From assembly GCA_020086605.1 (NCBI GenBank), contig JACBWW010000017.1, positions 15,007,541-15,071,540 on the forward strand: a stretch of 64,000 nucleotides of DNA, given 5' to 3'. This document shows, piece after piece, positions 51,850 through 64,000 of this stretch (positions within the stretch are counted from its first letter, which is position 1; the number at the start of each line of letters is the position of its first letter). This DNA comes from Lanius collurio (taxonomy: Eukaryota > Chordata > Aves > Passeriformes > Laniidae). The translations under genes and the position numbers were made by a program. The notes under the pieces are model-generated. The model did not search any database. It worked only from the letters and a program-made list of their open reading frames with translations, and had not been told where the DNA came from.

Positions 51850-52769
51850 CAGAATAAGCTGAGTTGCAAGGGACCCACAAGGATCATCAAAGTCCAACTC
51901 TCATCCCTGCACAGCACCATCCCAAGAGTCACACCATGTGCCCGTGAGTATAGTCCAAACACCTCAGTAACTCTGTCAGCACTCTTGGTGATGGGATCAC
52001 TTCCTTGGGGAGCCTGTTATGTACCCAGCAACCCTCTGGGTGAAGAACATTTTTCTAATATCCAACCTAAACCTCCCTTGACAGAACCTCAGACCACTCC
52101 CTTGGGTCCTGTCATCGGTCACCACAGAGAAGAGATCACGTCTGCCCCTCCTCTTCCCATCATGAAGAAGTTGTAGACTCCAGTGGTGTCTTCCCTCAGT
52201 CTCCTCCAGGCTGAACACACCATGCTACCTCAGCTGCCCCTCATACGGCTTCCCCTCAAGGTCTTCACCATCTTTGTGGCCCTCCTTTGGACTCTCTCTA
52301 ATAGTTCAATATCTTTTTTATATTGTGCCACACAAAGCTGCCCCCTAGTACTCCAGGAGAGGCTGCCCCAGTGCAGAGCAGAGTGGGACAATCCCCTCCC
52401 TTGCCTGGCTGGTGATGCTGTGCCTGATGCCTCCCAGGACACACTTGGCCCTCCTGGCTGCCAGGGCACTGCTGGCTCATGTTTAACCTGCCATGGACCA
52501 GGACCCTCAGGTCCCTTTCCACAGGGCTGCTCTCCAGCCTCTCATTCCCCAGTCTGCCTGTACATCTAGGGTTGCCCCATCACAGGTGCAGTGTCTGGCG
52601 TTAGCCCTTCTTAAATTTCATACTGTTGATGACTGCCCAGCTCTCTAATTTATAAAGGTCGCTCTACAGAGCCTCCCTCCTTCAAGGGATTCAACAGCTC
52701 CTGACTGTTTTGTATCATCTGCAAACTTGCTTAGTATCCCTTCCAGTCCTGGGTCCAAGTCATCTATGA
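51850..52769 (-). mobile_element. CR1 LINE 3' fragment, sense orientation to MLLT10
   Basis: On the minus strand this reads as the C-terminal part of CR1 ORF2 and the 3'UTR. Recognisable peptide pieces include QYKKDIELLERVQRRATKMV (near 52340-52280), KPYE, then DLFSVVTDDRTQGSG and GRFRLDIRKMFFTQRV (near 52140-52020). The 3' end lies at the low-coordinate side, near TGGGTCCCTTGCAACTC. The frame is broken by shifts, and the catalytic RT core is absent, so it is 5'-truncated and inactive. That is the normal state of CR1 copies, which insert by target-primed reverse transcription. It supports an avian or other sauropsid source. Confidence 0.92.
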
Positions 52770-55453
52770 TGCAAAATTCTTCCAACATACAACAGGCTCA
52801 CAACAGAACAGTTCTTCTGCTATCACTGCCTCCTACCAAGTTCCTAATATCATATTTATCTCTAAATGTCCTAGACCATGTGAACCAATTCCAAACCAGA
52901 GATGACAGAAATTAACAGACTTGACACACATTCCACTTCAAGTGCTCCAAATTACAAGCACAGGAACACCATCATACAGGATTCTATAGCTAGGAATCAC
53001 CTTATTACAACCTTTATATACTTCCAGATTAGAGAAAACTCAAAGCATACAAACCTAATAATCTTCTTAAGCAAATCAACATCATCAGATGTGAATTTAA
53101 CACCGTATCCATCAAATAGAGTGGGACACCTGTTCTTCTCCCTTTTCCCTGAAAAGTGCTATTCTCCATTACCATCTCACTGACAAGACAGCAGAAAAAG
53201 GAGCCTATGAGGCTAGAAGTGCCTTAGAAACAGATTGCGCGTAAACTTATTTGAGGAACTAGAAATTCCACTCCTGAAATTCATATGGCTAAAGTATATC
53301 TTGAGGACTATCTTAACCTGTAAGAAATTTGTAAGACTATCTTTCTTAACCTGTAAAAAAAATTATATTAGCAGCAGAGGGTAGAATAGAAAAATTCTTA
53401 CATTATTTTTTCTCAGTGTGCTGGTATAAAGAGCTGCACACAGAAAGAAGACTCTTTAGGACTGCAGCCTTTTGTCTTTTGCTTCACTCATCTCTCTCTC
53501 ACACTGACCGAAATGATCAGCAATTTACTGAAAGTCAGCATTAAGTCTATGGTGAAATTTAGATAGAAAAGTGGCTGAAAACATTCTGCAAGTTGCCTGC
53601 AGACTGGGATCATTACACCTTTTGGGTTTGTTTTTTTTTGGCAAGGCACTAATCAGTAGATCAGTTCATTTTAAACAAAATCCGACATATGCCATGTATT
53701 TGTGTGAGCTGTATCTTAACACTCCAGCTCTCCAAACATTAGATACTAAATGCCGAGAGACACACTGTAGCAAATGAAACAACAGTTTCATTTCACTGAA
53801 TTTCTCATACATTGAACCAGATTCCTAAAGCAAGAAGAAGCCTGGTACATTGGTGGTCACAACGCAGTAAAGTTTGCTCCCATCCCAACGCTGCAAGCTG
53901 GCAGCTTAAAACAAATAAGAGGAGATGACGTATCTGAGAGAACCTGTTAACAGCTTCTATCTTGCCCCACCTCTGCAAGCCTATGGAAGTCTGACACACA
54001 TTTTCACTAGCAGCAAAACCAGTTTCGGAGGTTCTCTTCTTCCCTTCACCTCTCCCTCATTAATTTCTCCCTCTACCACTCCCTCAGCTACTGACACAAC
54101 TGTCTGTAGGGCTGCCCCTTAGAACAGATCAGTGAAATGGAACAAAATAAACTTTTCAACATTTTTAATTCAGGTCATATCACTGATGCAATTGAAGTAT
54201 AATCCCACAAACAGCTCCATCAGCAAAACTGAAGGCAGGGAGCCACAGCACTGCAGTATTAGTAATTAAAAAATTAGCAGCCTTCTTGTGCAAACTTTAC
54301 CACAAAATAAATCAAAATGATCACAGGACACTAAGCTGCAATGACCTGAGCCTAGCCTTTATGCAGAAGAGTTAAGCATGCTGTATTCAGTCTCATCAGC
54401 TCCACCTGATTTATTTTTGTTTCCTATGTCTACAAGGAATCATGTCCCTCATTAATCCTCTGCAGTCCTGGCTGCAACCTAGTTAGAGAAGATGCAATAC
54501 AGAAAACTGGAGGAGGAAGCTTTGACAGTGGAAGAAAACTTAACTGCACTTGGCTCTCAGGGTGCTGACGATTGGTAACTCTGCAGAGATATTTGCCCTT
54601 TGATGACACAGAGCACTTCTGGTGCCATGAAATCTGGCTACAATCTGCAATAAAGTAGCACCCTAGTAAGCCAACAGACCAGACAGCAACCCTGACTCCT
54701 TCTATCCCTTTCTCTGCAATAGGAACCTAACTCCTTCCCAGCCTCCACACTCTCAGATTCTGTCACCCACTTCTGCTCTGCCAACTTTCAATAGATCCCA
54801 CATAGTAAAACCAGGAGCTTTGCCAGGAGGGAACAGTGAATCTCATGCCTTGAGACAAGTAATTAGCAGAGAATTTTTTTTCTTTAACACTTTATTACTA
54901 GTTCTAAAATGGATGGTATAATATTCTGATCTTTTTATCAGGCAGGTTGATGATGCAACACAGTACATGGAATAATGTGATGATCCATACAGATGATCTC
55001 TAATATTTGAGCACACAGACCATTACAGGCTCTTTTCTCCAGTTGTATGTTATACGTCTTGTCTCTGGCAAAGGATTTCTGACACAAATTTATTGTCTGA
55101 GCATTCAAAAACACTGTGGGTAGTTTCTAAACCAGCTAGGGGCAGAGGGAGTGGGTAGCAGGGACAGACATGACACCTACAAGACACCAGAGCACAAATA
55201 GGGCAAGCTGCTATGACTGATCAACAATTCAGACAAACATCATCAGGTTAAGCATTGCAAATGTGAACAATACAGAGGCTGATTGCGACCCTAGAGAATT
55301 ACCACGTCCTTTGGTGTGCTGAACAGCACTAATCCCACAGAGGGAGGTGCAACAGCACATGTGGTGCTGTAGGTACAGGCAGCTGAATTAGATCTGAAGA
55401 GAGTGAAGAGACAAATATTGGCTGAAGGAACACAATGAAGTTGTATAAAATGA

Positions 55454-55499
55454 CATCATCCTTCTCTTTCCTGTCCCATCATCCTTCTCCTTCCTGTCC
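55454..55499 (+). repeat. Two-copy 23-base direct repeat
   Basis: Adjacent units read CATCATCCTTCTCTTTCCTGTCC and the same with one C for T. It is a recent short tandem duplication with no evident function. Confidence 0.85.
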
Positions 55500-57734
55500 T
55501 TACAGAGTGTAAGGACATCTCGTTTTTGCAGCTCTTTGGTGGAAGAGACTAAGTTCATGGATATAGCTTCTGTCCAAGCAGAACAGGGGTGAACTCTCAG
55601 CAGGAATTGCTTTGGACTATGGGGTCTCCTGTGGAGGACTAAAGTGAAACCAAGCTCAAAGCTGTGAAACTGGAAGAGTCTGACAGTGCGATGACACAAC
55701 TCACTTCTGAGCTACACAAACAGTAACTTAATTAAGTAAACAAAGACTGATCCTATAACCTTAGCATTCAGGCAAATTTAGATTGCCTGGGTCTGATGAA
55801 AAACCCACTGCCTCCTGAGCAGTCCAGTCTTTAAAACAGCCCCCAGCACAGAACTAAAGTCAGAAGCATAAGAGATCCATGCAGAAGAAGAAAGAAACAT
55901 TTTATCCCCCAACAATATTTAAAAAGTTAAAATAACCAAGAAGAAATAAAGAACTGAAATAATAACCAAAAAAAAAAAAAAACCCCAGAGGTGTGCACTA
56001 AAGACATTCATCAGAAAAAAGCTGCAAGAATGGAAGACCAAAGTAAAACAAGGAGCTAATTCCAGCTTCCCATACTGAATCAGTTACGATCCAACTTAGC
56101 TCCACTGCATAAGGAGTTCTTCCTCTGTTCTAGATAAATATGCCTTTCCATTTTAACCAGCACCAAGAGCTACCTTAACCAGCACTAACATTATACAAAT
56201 GTAATTATTCAAGTCTCTTTGGTTAACCAATTTTTCAAGTGGAAAGGCATAGAGAAGCTGATTCAATCCAAGAGTCTACCTTATTCATGCTGAAATGAAG
56301 GGAAAGAGCAAAAGGCACATGGTAAATAGGGAAGATAAAAAGAGACAAGGACAAGACTATACAAGCAAGAAAGAAAAAAATAGTAATAGGAATATAACAC
56401 TGTTCTTCCCTCAGGGTTCTAAAAATTTGGAGCACATTCATAAAGTGTCATCTGCAGACATCCATTATATGCTGTCTCTCATTATAAGAAAACAAAGCTC
56501 AAAGAATTCTTGTGCAAGTAATTTACTGAATTGTGGCCCAAGCTAGGCCATTGGAACCATTCACCTGAATAATGACTGTCAACCAAGTAAAATCCTGCAG
56601 GACTGAATTCCCAGCATTGCAATGAGGCAGTAAAACGTTTCTTTCAATGTGACCTGTTAACCTAAATAACACAAGAAGATGTACAGCAGATTAAACAGAC
56701 TACAGTTCCTTAAAGTTAGACAGGAAATCAGGCTGCAGTTCCAGCTGACTTTACTACTGGCTCACTTTAAGGTAGCATAATTGCACTGTGATGCCAGAAG
56801 ATGATCACTGGCCATCCCCCGAACGAGTAGTTTCTACTGCCCTCCTTGCTCTGGGAAAAGCACTCAATTGACTATATGGAAATCCTAACCAGCAACCCAA
56901 AAATAAGTATTGTTTTTTCAGTCAGATTACTTCTTTGAGCCACCTTTCGATAAGGCTACACGAACAAAAATGTCACATAACAAACCTAACAGGAACACAG
57001 GTAGTCAGGAAAGGATATAAAGGATGCAACCTCCCTCTTTGGGAGGTGGCATTATCTACACTGGCTACAAATCAGAGAGGAAGTCCAACCAAAGGCCTTA
57101 CTTTAAATAACAGAGAAAAAAACAAACAAACAAATAAATATACCATATACCATACACTTGGAATAGCCTCATGTTATGTTGGTACTAGTACAGACAGATT
57201 TCATAGGCTCAACTTTGTTTTGGTATTTCCCTGACATTCATATATTTCAAGATTTTCAACAGGCATTAGCCATGTACACAAAATGTTCAGTTTGGAAGCT
57301 TATATTCCCTGTCAGGTGCATATACCCAGCATAACACAGAACAGTTTTTATTTTCCAAAGTACATTTTCATCACAGAATTACTGTTTCCTACTGCTTGAC
57401 AACAGGAAAAATCAAAACCCCAAGCCCCAACAGTACTTAACTGAAAGAAACAACTCTACAAGAGTGCAATACATGATCCATGAAGTTACAAATAACAAAA
57501 TAGCAAGTTACAATCAGCATAACAGCTCTTGAAACCCAATACTCAACCTCTTTCAAGTTTTTTCATCAACAAGAGTTAAAATTTGTCAGACAAAACATTT
57601 TATTCCACTGCTCCTGTTAATCATTAATCAAACAGAATGGCTAAACCCACTTTTGTTGCAAATTTTAGTTCACATTTTACTGGAAACAAGAGCTGGAAGA
57701 CAGAAGAAGGGGGCAGAATGGAGTCCCCATAAAC

Positions 57735-59270
57735 CAGGAAGAAAATTGCCAGTGACCTGCTGTGCCACTTAGCCACAGGTCTATGGGGCTGGATGGGATC
57801 TACCCAAGGCTACTGAGGGAGCTGGCAGAAAAGCTTACTTTCAACCATTTACCAGCAGCCCTGCCTAACCAGGGAGGTCCCAGCTGACTGAAGATTAGCA
57901 ACTGAGACACCTATCTACAAGAAAGGCAGAAAGAAAGATCCAGGGAACTGCAGGACTATCATCCTGACCTCAGTGCTGGGGAGGTCAAGAAGCAGATCAC
58001 CTTGAGCACCATCACGGGGCGTATGCAGAGCAACCAGTGAAATCAGGCCCAGCCAGCATGAGCAGGTCCTGATTCATCAACCTGATCTCCTGTTGTGACA
58101 AGGTGACCCACACTGTGGATAAGACAAAGGCATCACACATGTATGCTTTGACACCATTTCCCACATCATCTCCTGCAGAAACTGGCTGCTCATGGCTTGG
58201 CCATGTGTTCTGTAGGATGGGTATAAAACTGGCAGGAGACCAGGCCCAGAGGAATTACATCCAGCTGGTGGCCAGTCACCAGGGCTGTTCCCCAGGGCTT
58301 GGTGTTGGGACCAGTTCTGTTCAATATCTTTATCAATGATCCAGATGGGGGGATCGAGGGCACCCTCAGTCAGTTTGCAGACACACTGACTTGGGTGGGA
58401 GTGCTGATCTGCTGGAGGGCAGGAAGGCTCTGCATGGGGATCTGGACAGGCTGGATTGATGGGGAGAGGCCAGAGGTTCAACAAGGCCAAGTGCCTGTGC
58501 CTGGTCCTGCCCTTGGCTCACAACAACCCCTGTAGTGCTACAGGCTGGGGACAGAGTGGATGGAAAGGTGCAAGTTGGAAAAGGACCTGGGGGTGCTGGT
58601 CAGCAGCAGCTGAACGTGAGCCAGCGAGGGCCCAGGTGGCCAAGAGGCCAATGGCATCTTGGCCTGGATCAGCAACAGTGTGGCCAGCAGGACCAGGGCA
58701 CTGATCCTTCCCCTGTACTCGGCACTGGTGAGGCCACACCTCAAATCCTGGGTCCCGTTCTGGGCCCCTCAATTCCAGAAGGACATTGAAGTGCTAAAGC
58801 ATGTCCAGAGAAGGGCAATGGAGCCGGTGAAGGTCTAGAGCACAAGTCTGATGAGGAGCAGCTGAGGGAGATGGGGTTGTTTAGCTTGGAGAAAAGGAGG
58901 CTCAGGGAACAGCTTATCGACAACTCCATATCTCTGGCTCTCTGAAAGAGGCATGTGGCAAGGTGAGTGTTGATCTCTTCTCCCAGGTAACAAGTGACAG
59001 GACAAGAGGAAATGACCTCAAGTTGCACCAGAGGAGGTTTACATTGGATATTAGGAAAAATTTCTTCACTGAAAGGATGATCAGGCATTGGAACAGGCTG
59101 CCCAGGGAAGTGGCAAAATCACCACCTGTGAAAGTGTTCAAAACACATGTGGATGTGGCACTTAAAAACATGGTTTAGCATTGAACACAGTGGTGACTAG
59201 GTTAACAGTTGGATTTGATGATCTTAAAGAGTTTTTTTTCCCAACCTTAACCATTAGATGATTCTATGAA
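57735..59270 (+). mobile_element. CR1 LINE fragment, antisense to MLLT10
   Basis: About 1.5 kb of CR1 ORF2 and 3'UTR in forward orientation. Pieces matching the reverse transcriptase appear in order: LDGIYPRLL-like and VPADWRLAT-like text near 57790-57900; a [20 protein letters not shown] segment near 58300-58360; and [20 protein letters not shown] then [12 protein letters not shown] near 58980-59090. The metal-binding FADD motif expected near 58375 reads FADT, and frameshifts break the protein, so the copy is dead. The 3' end carries GATGATTCTATGA, matching the ATTCTATG terminal repeat typical of CR1. It appears longer and from a different subfamily than the copy at 51850-52769. Confidence 0.92.
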
Positions 59271-62200
59271 TCCTTCAAATTCTTATAACTATTTTTAAAT
59301 TAACCTAGGAGGAAAGAGTCAACTGCCAAGCAGAAATCTTTTTATTGCTTTACTTCTGAATTTGATTTCAAATACATCTATTTTAACAGCACGCCATGCT
59401 ACTGGGTATTTCTGTGTATATCAAAATGCACTAACTCAACACACTTTCCCAAAGTACACGGACAGTTTACAAAGGCATGCAAAGCAGCTGATCAGAGGGT
59501 TAGTTTTTCACCAATGGCTTTCCAGTTGGCAGACCATGATGCAGTCCTGACTCCCATTTATCAGTAGCTGCAGAAGCCTGCAGCACAACTGACTGTGTCC
59601 AGACAGTCACGTCCCAAGTTCTGTGGTACAGCTTCACCTGCCTTCACTAGTTTTCCATACCATTTTGTCTCACTCTTGGGTGTTACCAGAAAAAAAGACA
59701 CCTCTAGAAGTCACCTCTAATACTCTTTATTATATCTCAGATGATCTTCCCCAATCCTACAGATTTCAAATATGCTAGCTAGTCTTATATACTTCTACTA
59801 CCTTATTAATATAGTAATAATACCCTAATAGTATCTTAATACAGATTTAAAAACTGGTTTATGAGGGTAAAGATCTTGATATTAATAGTTATTTTAGTTA
59901 ATGCAAAACAATTTAATGCTGGCAGGCACACACCTATTGCTGTCAAAAACATAAATATTCTGAGAAAAAAGACCATCTAGAAAACAGCTCTGAACACAAA
60001 GTTTATTAAAAATCACGTCTAGAGTTTCAGTTATGCCAATGCTGCGCACACATCATCCAACCTATACATAACTGTTTGAAATTATATTCACTTCTTTGGA
60101 TAAAAAATTATCTTCTAAGCTCAAAACGTTCTTGTTATTTGTTTTCCTTCTCCCCTAAAGGATCTGAAATTAGTATTTCATTTTCTCCATGGGAAAGAAT
60201 CCTGTATTTTCTAATTTCCTTTTATACTTTCCACATTCCTCTTACCCTAGTGTGTTTTCTTCGATAGGAAAAGAAATGAAAGTAAAAAAATAACACATGT
60301 ACATTGGATGAAAGCATTGATAATAGGAAAAGTTCTTTTTTTCCCCTAATAAGCCTGGAAAAAGTTGGGGTAATTTTAATGATTAATCTGGGTTAGATTC
60401 AGAAAAATATGGTACTGAACAACCAATGTAAACGTAGCTCCATCTCTAAGAAATACCACATTCTAAAGACACTTCAATGAAAGCGTGCTAATTGAAATTA
60501 AGAACCACAGACAACTAGATTACATGTAACAGAAAACCTAACTCAAATTGAGCTAATCAGAGGCTATCTACAGAAAAACAAGTATCTCAGAGCCTACAAA
60601 GGAACAGTTTTTGCAGGACTAGACAGCAAAAACAAAATCCCACAGGCAATTTACAGAGTGGTGAGAACCAGTACACTGCTGCCAAGACATTTTTATCCGG
60701 AAATTTAGATCTTGGCATGAATTCTATCAATAGATGTGAATTTACAGGCAGTTAGCACAAGAACAGACCCAGCAACAGGATGTGCACCAGACTGACCACA
60801 TCTACATCTGCTGGCAACAGCCTATCCCAGCCCCCAGAATGCAGTGACATCTTTCCATTCACTACTTCAAGCCATCTTCTATGAAGCAACATCACTACTG
60901 TCAACATACAAAGGTTAACCAGGGAAGATCAACATCTCAGCCCTTGAAGTTTTCAGAAAGTCCAATAAAACTCACAAGCATTTCCAGCAGCTGCTGAAAA
61001 TTACTGAACTTCTACTCAAACTTAGGCTATATATTCAATCAAATATTTTTACTCTGATATTTTACTGATGATTTCTTTTGTGTTTTTTCTTAATCAGTTA
61101 AGTACTAAGAAAATTCCCGTTAGTGTTTATTTCTGTTTCAACATCCATGCTTTGTAATACTTGCAAAAGCCAAAAGTTCATTTTTCCCCTGCTCAATACA
61201 GCAAAAACGATGAGCTGTTTTAGGACCACATGGCCCAGACAAAGAAGAGGCTGCTATCCACAAAACCAAATCCACACTTTCTCATTTATCAGTTTCTAAA
61301 CTACAGTGGGATAGCAATATACTTTATCAATATTCTCAGCCTATGGTATCTTAAGACATTATAAACTTCTACACTCATAAAATACCCACCTTCCCTATTT
61401 TGATCTAAATGGCTCTATAAACAATAGCTTGCAACCATGCCAGGATTTGAAGCAGAAGTCGGCAAGGAGCTAACTACACAGTTTTTCAATCAAATATCCA
61501 AAAAGAAGCAAATTAAAGTTGCCATGTTTCCAGCCTATGATTCACACTGGACTCCAGTGTTCATAAACCACAACGAAGAACCAAGAGGAATCAAAGTATC
61601 ATCTGCCACATTCACAAATCCCCAACTGGCTGACATCAATAATAGAGCAAACGAATGCATGCTGTCAGTGCTTCTCTTCCAAAGTGCTATGTTCTGCAAC
61701 TTGACAACTTAAGAAATTAAGTCATCTTCATCTTCAAATAACCATTTCTTGATGCTGACAAATTTGCCAAATGTCTACCCCATCTCTATTCAGTCATCTG
61801 TCCCAGGAGAAGGAAACAACTTTTTTTTAAAGCAGACAGTTGACAGGTAGAAGAAAAACAGATTGACTACCTGAAGTATTTTGGGTTTATACCTGGATAA
61901 ATTAAAGAGACTCAACCCAGTTCTTTTTATCAATGCATCAGATAAAAATATATGCAGATTCAGTTAGCTCTGTCAAAAACATCTACTATAGATAATAAAT
62001 TTGTAGACTATGACAAGAAGATTAGAGGCACTCAACATGCAAATCAGCATTCTTCCAAGACCATCCACTCAGTAAGTACTACAGGTGACATTTAGTTATA
62101 CTTTCACTCAGGGTATGTAAGGGAACTAGAAGTGAGATAACGTAGAGTACAATGTAACATAGTGATAACACAAAACCTGTATTACAATCTGGCCACTCCA

Positions 62201-63164
62201 GCTTCGGAAGTCCAAAACCATAAATCTCCCACTATGTATTTAAGACTAGTAAGCCCTCTTAGATGTTGCAAGAATCCAATTATAAACATATATAAAGTTT
62301 AAGATTCACACACTGATCTTTAATGGAAACCATCAGAAGGCTACGAGAAATGTCTGTGACATTTGGCTGCATTTCCAACTAAAAATCCAAGTTTTTGTTA
62401 TCAGCCTGAAAGTATGCTACTGACTCAATTCAATTTACATGGAGAAAATACAGTATGCAATTGTTCACTTCAATGTTCTTCTGTAACACACCACAGCCTT
62501 ATCCTAAAATTCCTAGCTATAAAATGTTAGCATCAGTTCTAAGTAAGGCTTATCACAACTTGAGGAACTCTTTGCTTACTTTAGAGACTTCTTCTGCCAG
62601 TGCATACAATGAAACAAATAGTCATAGAACATTTCCACATAAGGATTATGCAATTCCTGTAAGGGGAAATGTTTTGCTCTAGTCTCACTTTGGTTAGTAA
62701 TTTTGCACAGAACCTTTAGAGTATTTACTGAAGTACTTGTTATATAAAAACTCAAAAGAAAAGTAGTAGACCTTTTCTCTGCTGTAAGGAAGTGCTTCAG
62801 AAAAGTTTATGAACTCATCTGCGTATTTAGAAACCAAGTAACAAGTACGCATACAAGCAGGGAAAAACACAGCACACAAAAATGAAAAATATAAGCATGA
62901 AGGAAGCACAGTCAGAAATTGTGTTAATACTCCCACTTTGATATGTGGGGAAGTACACAGAAACTATACTGCTCTTCTGCAGCACCTTCTGCACTTCTTG
63001 TACTCCTAGCGTTGATGACCAGACACTGCAGTGCTAAGCAATTCTGTCATCTTTTGAGTTGCAGTACAACAATGTTATGGGTCTGTATTTACTACACACA
63101 CCAACAAAATGTGCACAGGAAAAAATATTTTCTCATATTCATTAAATGCACGGCAAACAACACT

Positions 63165-63212
63165 CACACATCTACGTAATGGAAACACACATCTATGTAA
63201 TGGAACACACAT
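63165..63212 (+). repeat. Short tandem repeat, about 19-base unit
   Basis: About two and a half copies of ACACATCTA(C/T)GTAATGGAA. No function is apparent. Confidence 0.75.
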
Positions 63213-63396
63213 CATTCAATCAACAGAATCAAATTAAAAACTTTCACCTTCCCCATAATCAGAACAACACGAAGTCTCCACAATCATTCCACTTTTTCTC
63301 TCTAATTCTGTTTAGTCCAAGTTTTGCCTGCTACCTCTTCCAATTACTTTCCTTATCTTGACGTCCTTATGCCCATCTGTGGCACCAAGACACACC

Positions 63397-64000
63397 ATGG
63401 TGAGTTGATCCTGGCTGGATACTAGGTGCCCACCAAAGCTATCACTCCCCTCATCAGTTCAATAGGGAGAGAAATTGAAGAAAAGGCTCTTAGGTCAAGA
63501 TAAAGACAGGGAGAGGTCACTCACCAGTTATCATCACAAGTAAAGCAGATTCAGCTTGGGGAAAAATTAATTTATTACAAAGCAAGTCAGAGTAGGATAA
63601 TGAGAAAATAAATACTGAATCTTAAAATACCTTCTCCCTACCCCTCAATTCTTCCCAGGCTCAACTTCACTCCCCATTTCTACAACCTCTTCCCAACCAA
63701 CAGCACCAGGGAATAGGGGCTGTGGTAAGTTAATCACATGCTGTTTTTTCTTCCTCCTCAGGGGAAGAAATCCTCACGCTCTTCCCCTGCTCCAGCATGG
63801 GGTCTCTCCCAGAGGGGACAGTCCTCCAACAACTCCTCCAACATAAGTCTTTCTCACGAGTTCCAGCTCTTCACAAACTGCTCCAGCATGCCCTCCCTCC
63901 ATGGGGAGCAGTCTCATAGGAAGATTGCTCCAATATGAAATCCCCATAGGTCGCAAGTCCTGCCAGCAAACCTGCTCCAGCATGGGCTTCTCTCTACACT
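63397..64000 (-). mobile_element. Avian LTR with internal tandem repeats, cut by the window end
   Basis: This is the same family as 9620-10440 but reversed. On the minus strand it ends in CCAGGATCAACTCACCA near 63397. It contains AATAAATTAATTTTTCCCC (near 63565-63585) and then, further right, GGAGCAGG-type units such as those seen on the plus strand as CTGCTCCAGCATGGG (63787, 63870 and 63970). It therefore holds the 3' half of the LTR, including poly-A region and part of the array. Its 5' half lies beyond base 64000. It runs in the same direction as MLLT10. Confidence 0.78.

Larger units (their letters stand above)
1..64000 (-). other. MLLT10: MLLT10 (AF10) locus, internal part, truncated at both window ends
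   Basis: The whole window lies inside one minus-strand gene. Eight exons, each flanked by AG acceptor and GT donor, join in frame (phases 0,1,0,2,0,0,0,1 at exon starts) and translate to a protein closely matching vertebrate MLLT10/AF10 as I know it. AF10 is a nuclear chromatin reader. Its PZP module binds histone H3 around unmodified K27, and a C-terminal octapeptide/leucine zipper recruits the H3K79 methyltransferase DOT1L. The window covers human-equivalent residues about 81-541. Initiator Met, PHD1, promoter and 5'UTR should lie to the right of base 64000; leucine zipper, Gln-rich tail and 3'UTR to the left of base 1. The paralogue MLLT6 (AF17) was considered. The linker and Ser-rich exons match AF10 better from memory. 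No alignment was run. Confidence 0.95.
51280..64000 (-). other. MLLT10: MLLT10 intron, upstream end outside the window
   Basis: This sequence lies upstream of the acceptor at 51280. I searched the minus strand for the exon carrying PHD1 (CCVCSDE, HQACYGI and WFCRKC segments) and saw none, so the intron extends past base 64000. It contains two CR1 fragments and part of an LTR. The stretches 52770-57730 and 59271-63390 show no gene I can support. Confidence 0.8.

Noticed and set aside
61437..61712. 91-residue frame with protein-like composition
   Set aside because: No recognised family, no splice or promoter context and an intronic position. Probably chance.
51280..64000. Search for the MLLT10 exon with PHD1 and the start codon
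   Set aside because: No minus-strand segment encoding the expected Cys-rich PHD1 was seen. The exon is taken to be beyond the window.

Overview
The window looks like bird nuclear DNA. It is AT-rich and intron-dominated. It carries two CR1 LINE 3' fragments with readable reverse-transcriptase remnants, plus several LTRs of the kinds common in birds, possibly a passerine. The lineage call rests on repeat recognition and on one gene, so species cannot be given.

The only gene I can support is MLLT10 (AF10), on the minus strand and cut by both window ends. Eight coding exons were placed with GT-AG borders and matching phases. In transcript order they are 51279-51225, 38082-37973, 31823-31720, 29302-29209, 27254-27159, 13352-13257, 7681-7426 and 5470-4901. 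They join into 1381 coding bases, equivalent to about residues 81-541 of the roughly 1,030-residue human protein. They cover the end of the PHD1-zinc knuckle-PHD2 (PZP) histone-reading module, a lysine-rich linker and the serine-rich middle with basic AT-hook-like stretches. The start codon and PHD1 lie beyond base 64000. The leucine zipper that binds DOT1L lies before base 1.

The rest is intron. Region 1-4900 is intron with a poly-A tract. Region 5471-13256 holds one LTR with internal tandem repeats (9620-10440). Intron 13353-27158 holds a GC-rich LTR-like element in gene sense (about 18194-19629) and a solo LTR in antisense (21758-22356). Region 27255-37972 shows almost no recognisable repeats. 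Intron 38083-51224 holds a GGAA-rich microsatellite (40335-40508) and a solo LTR (47593-48241). Intron 51280-64000 holds two CR1 fragments in opposite orientation (51850-52769 and 57735-59270) and a second, inverted copy of the 9620 LTR family at the right edge.

I found no tRNA or rRNA gene, CRISPR array, operon or novel multi-gene system. The observations most worth checking concern LTR-borne promoter and poly-A signals inside MLLT10 introns.
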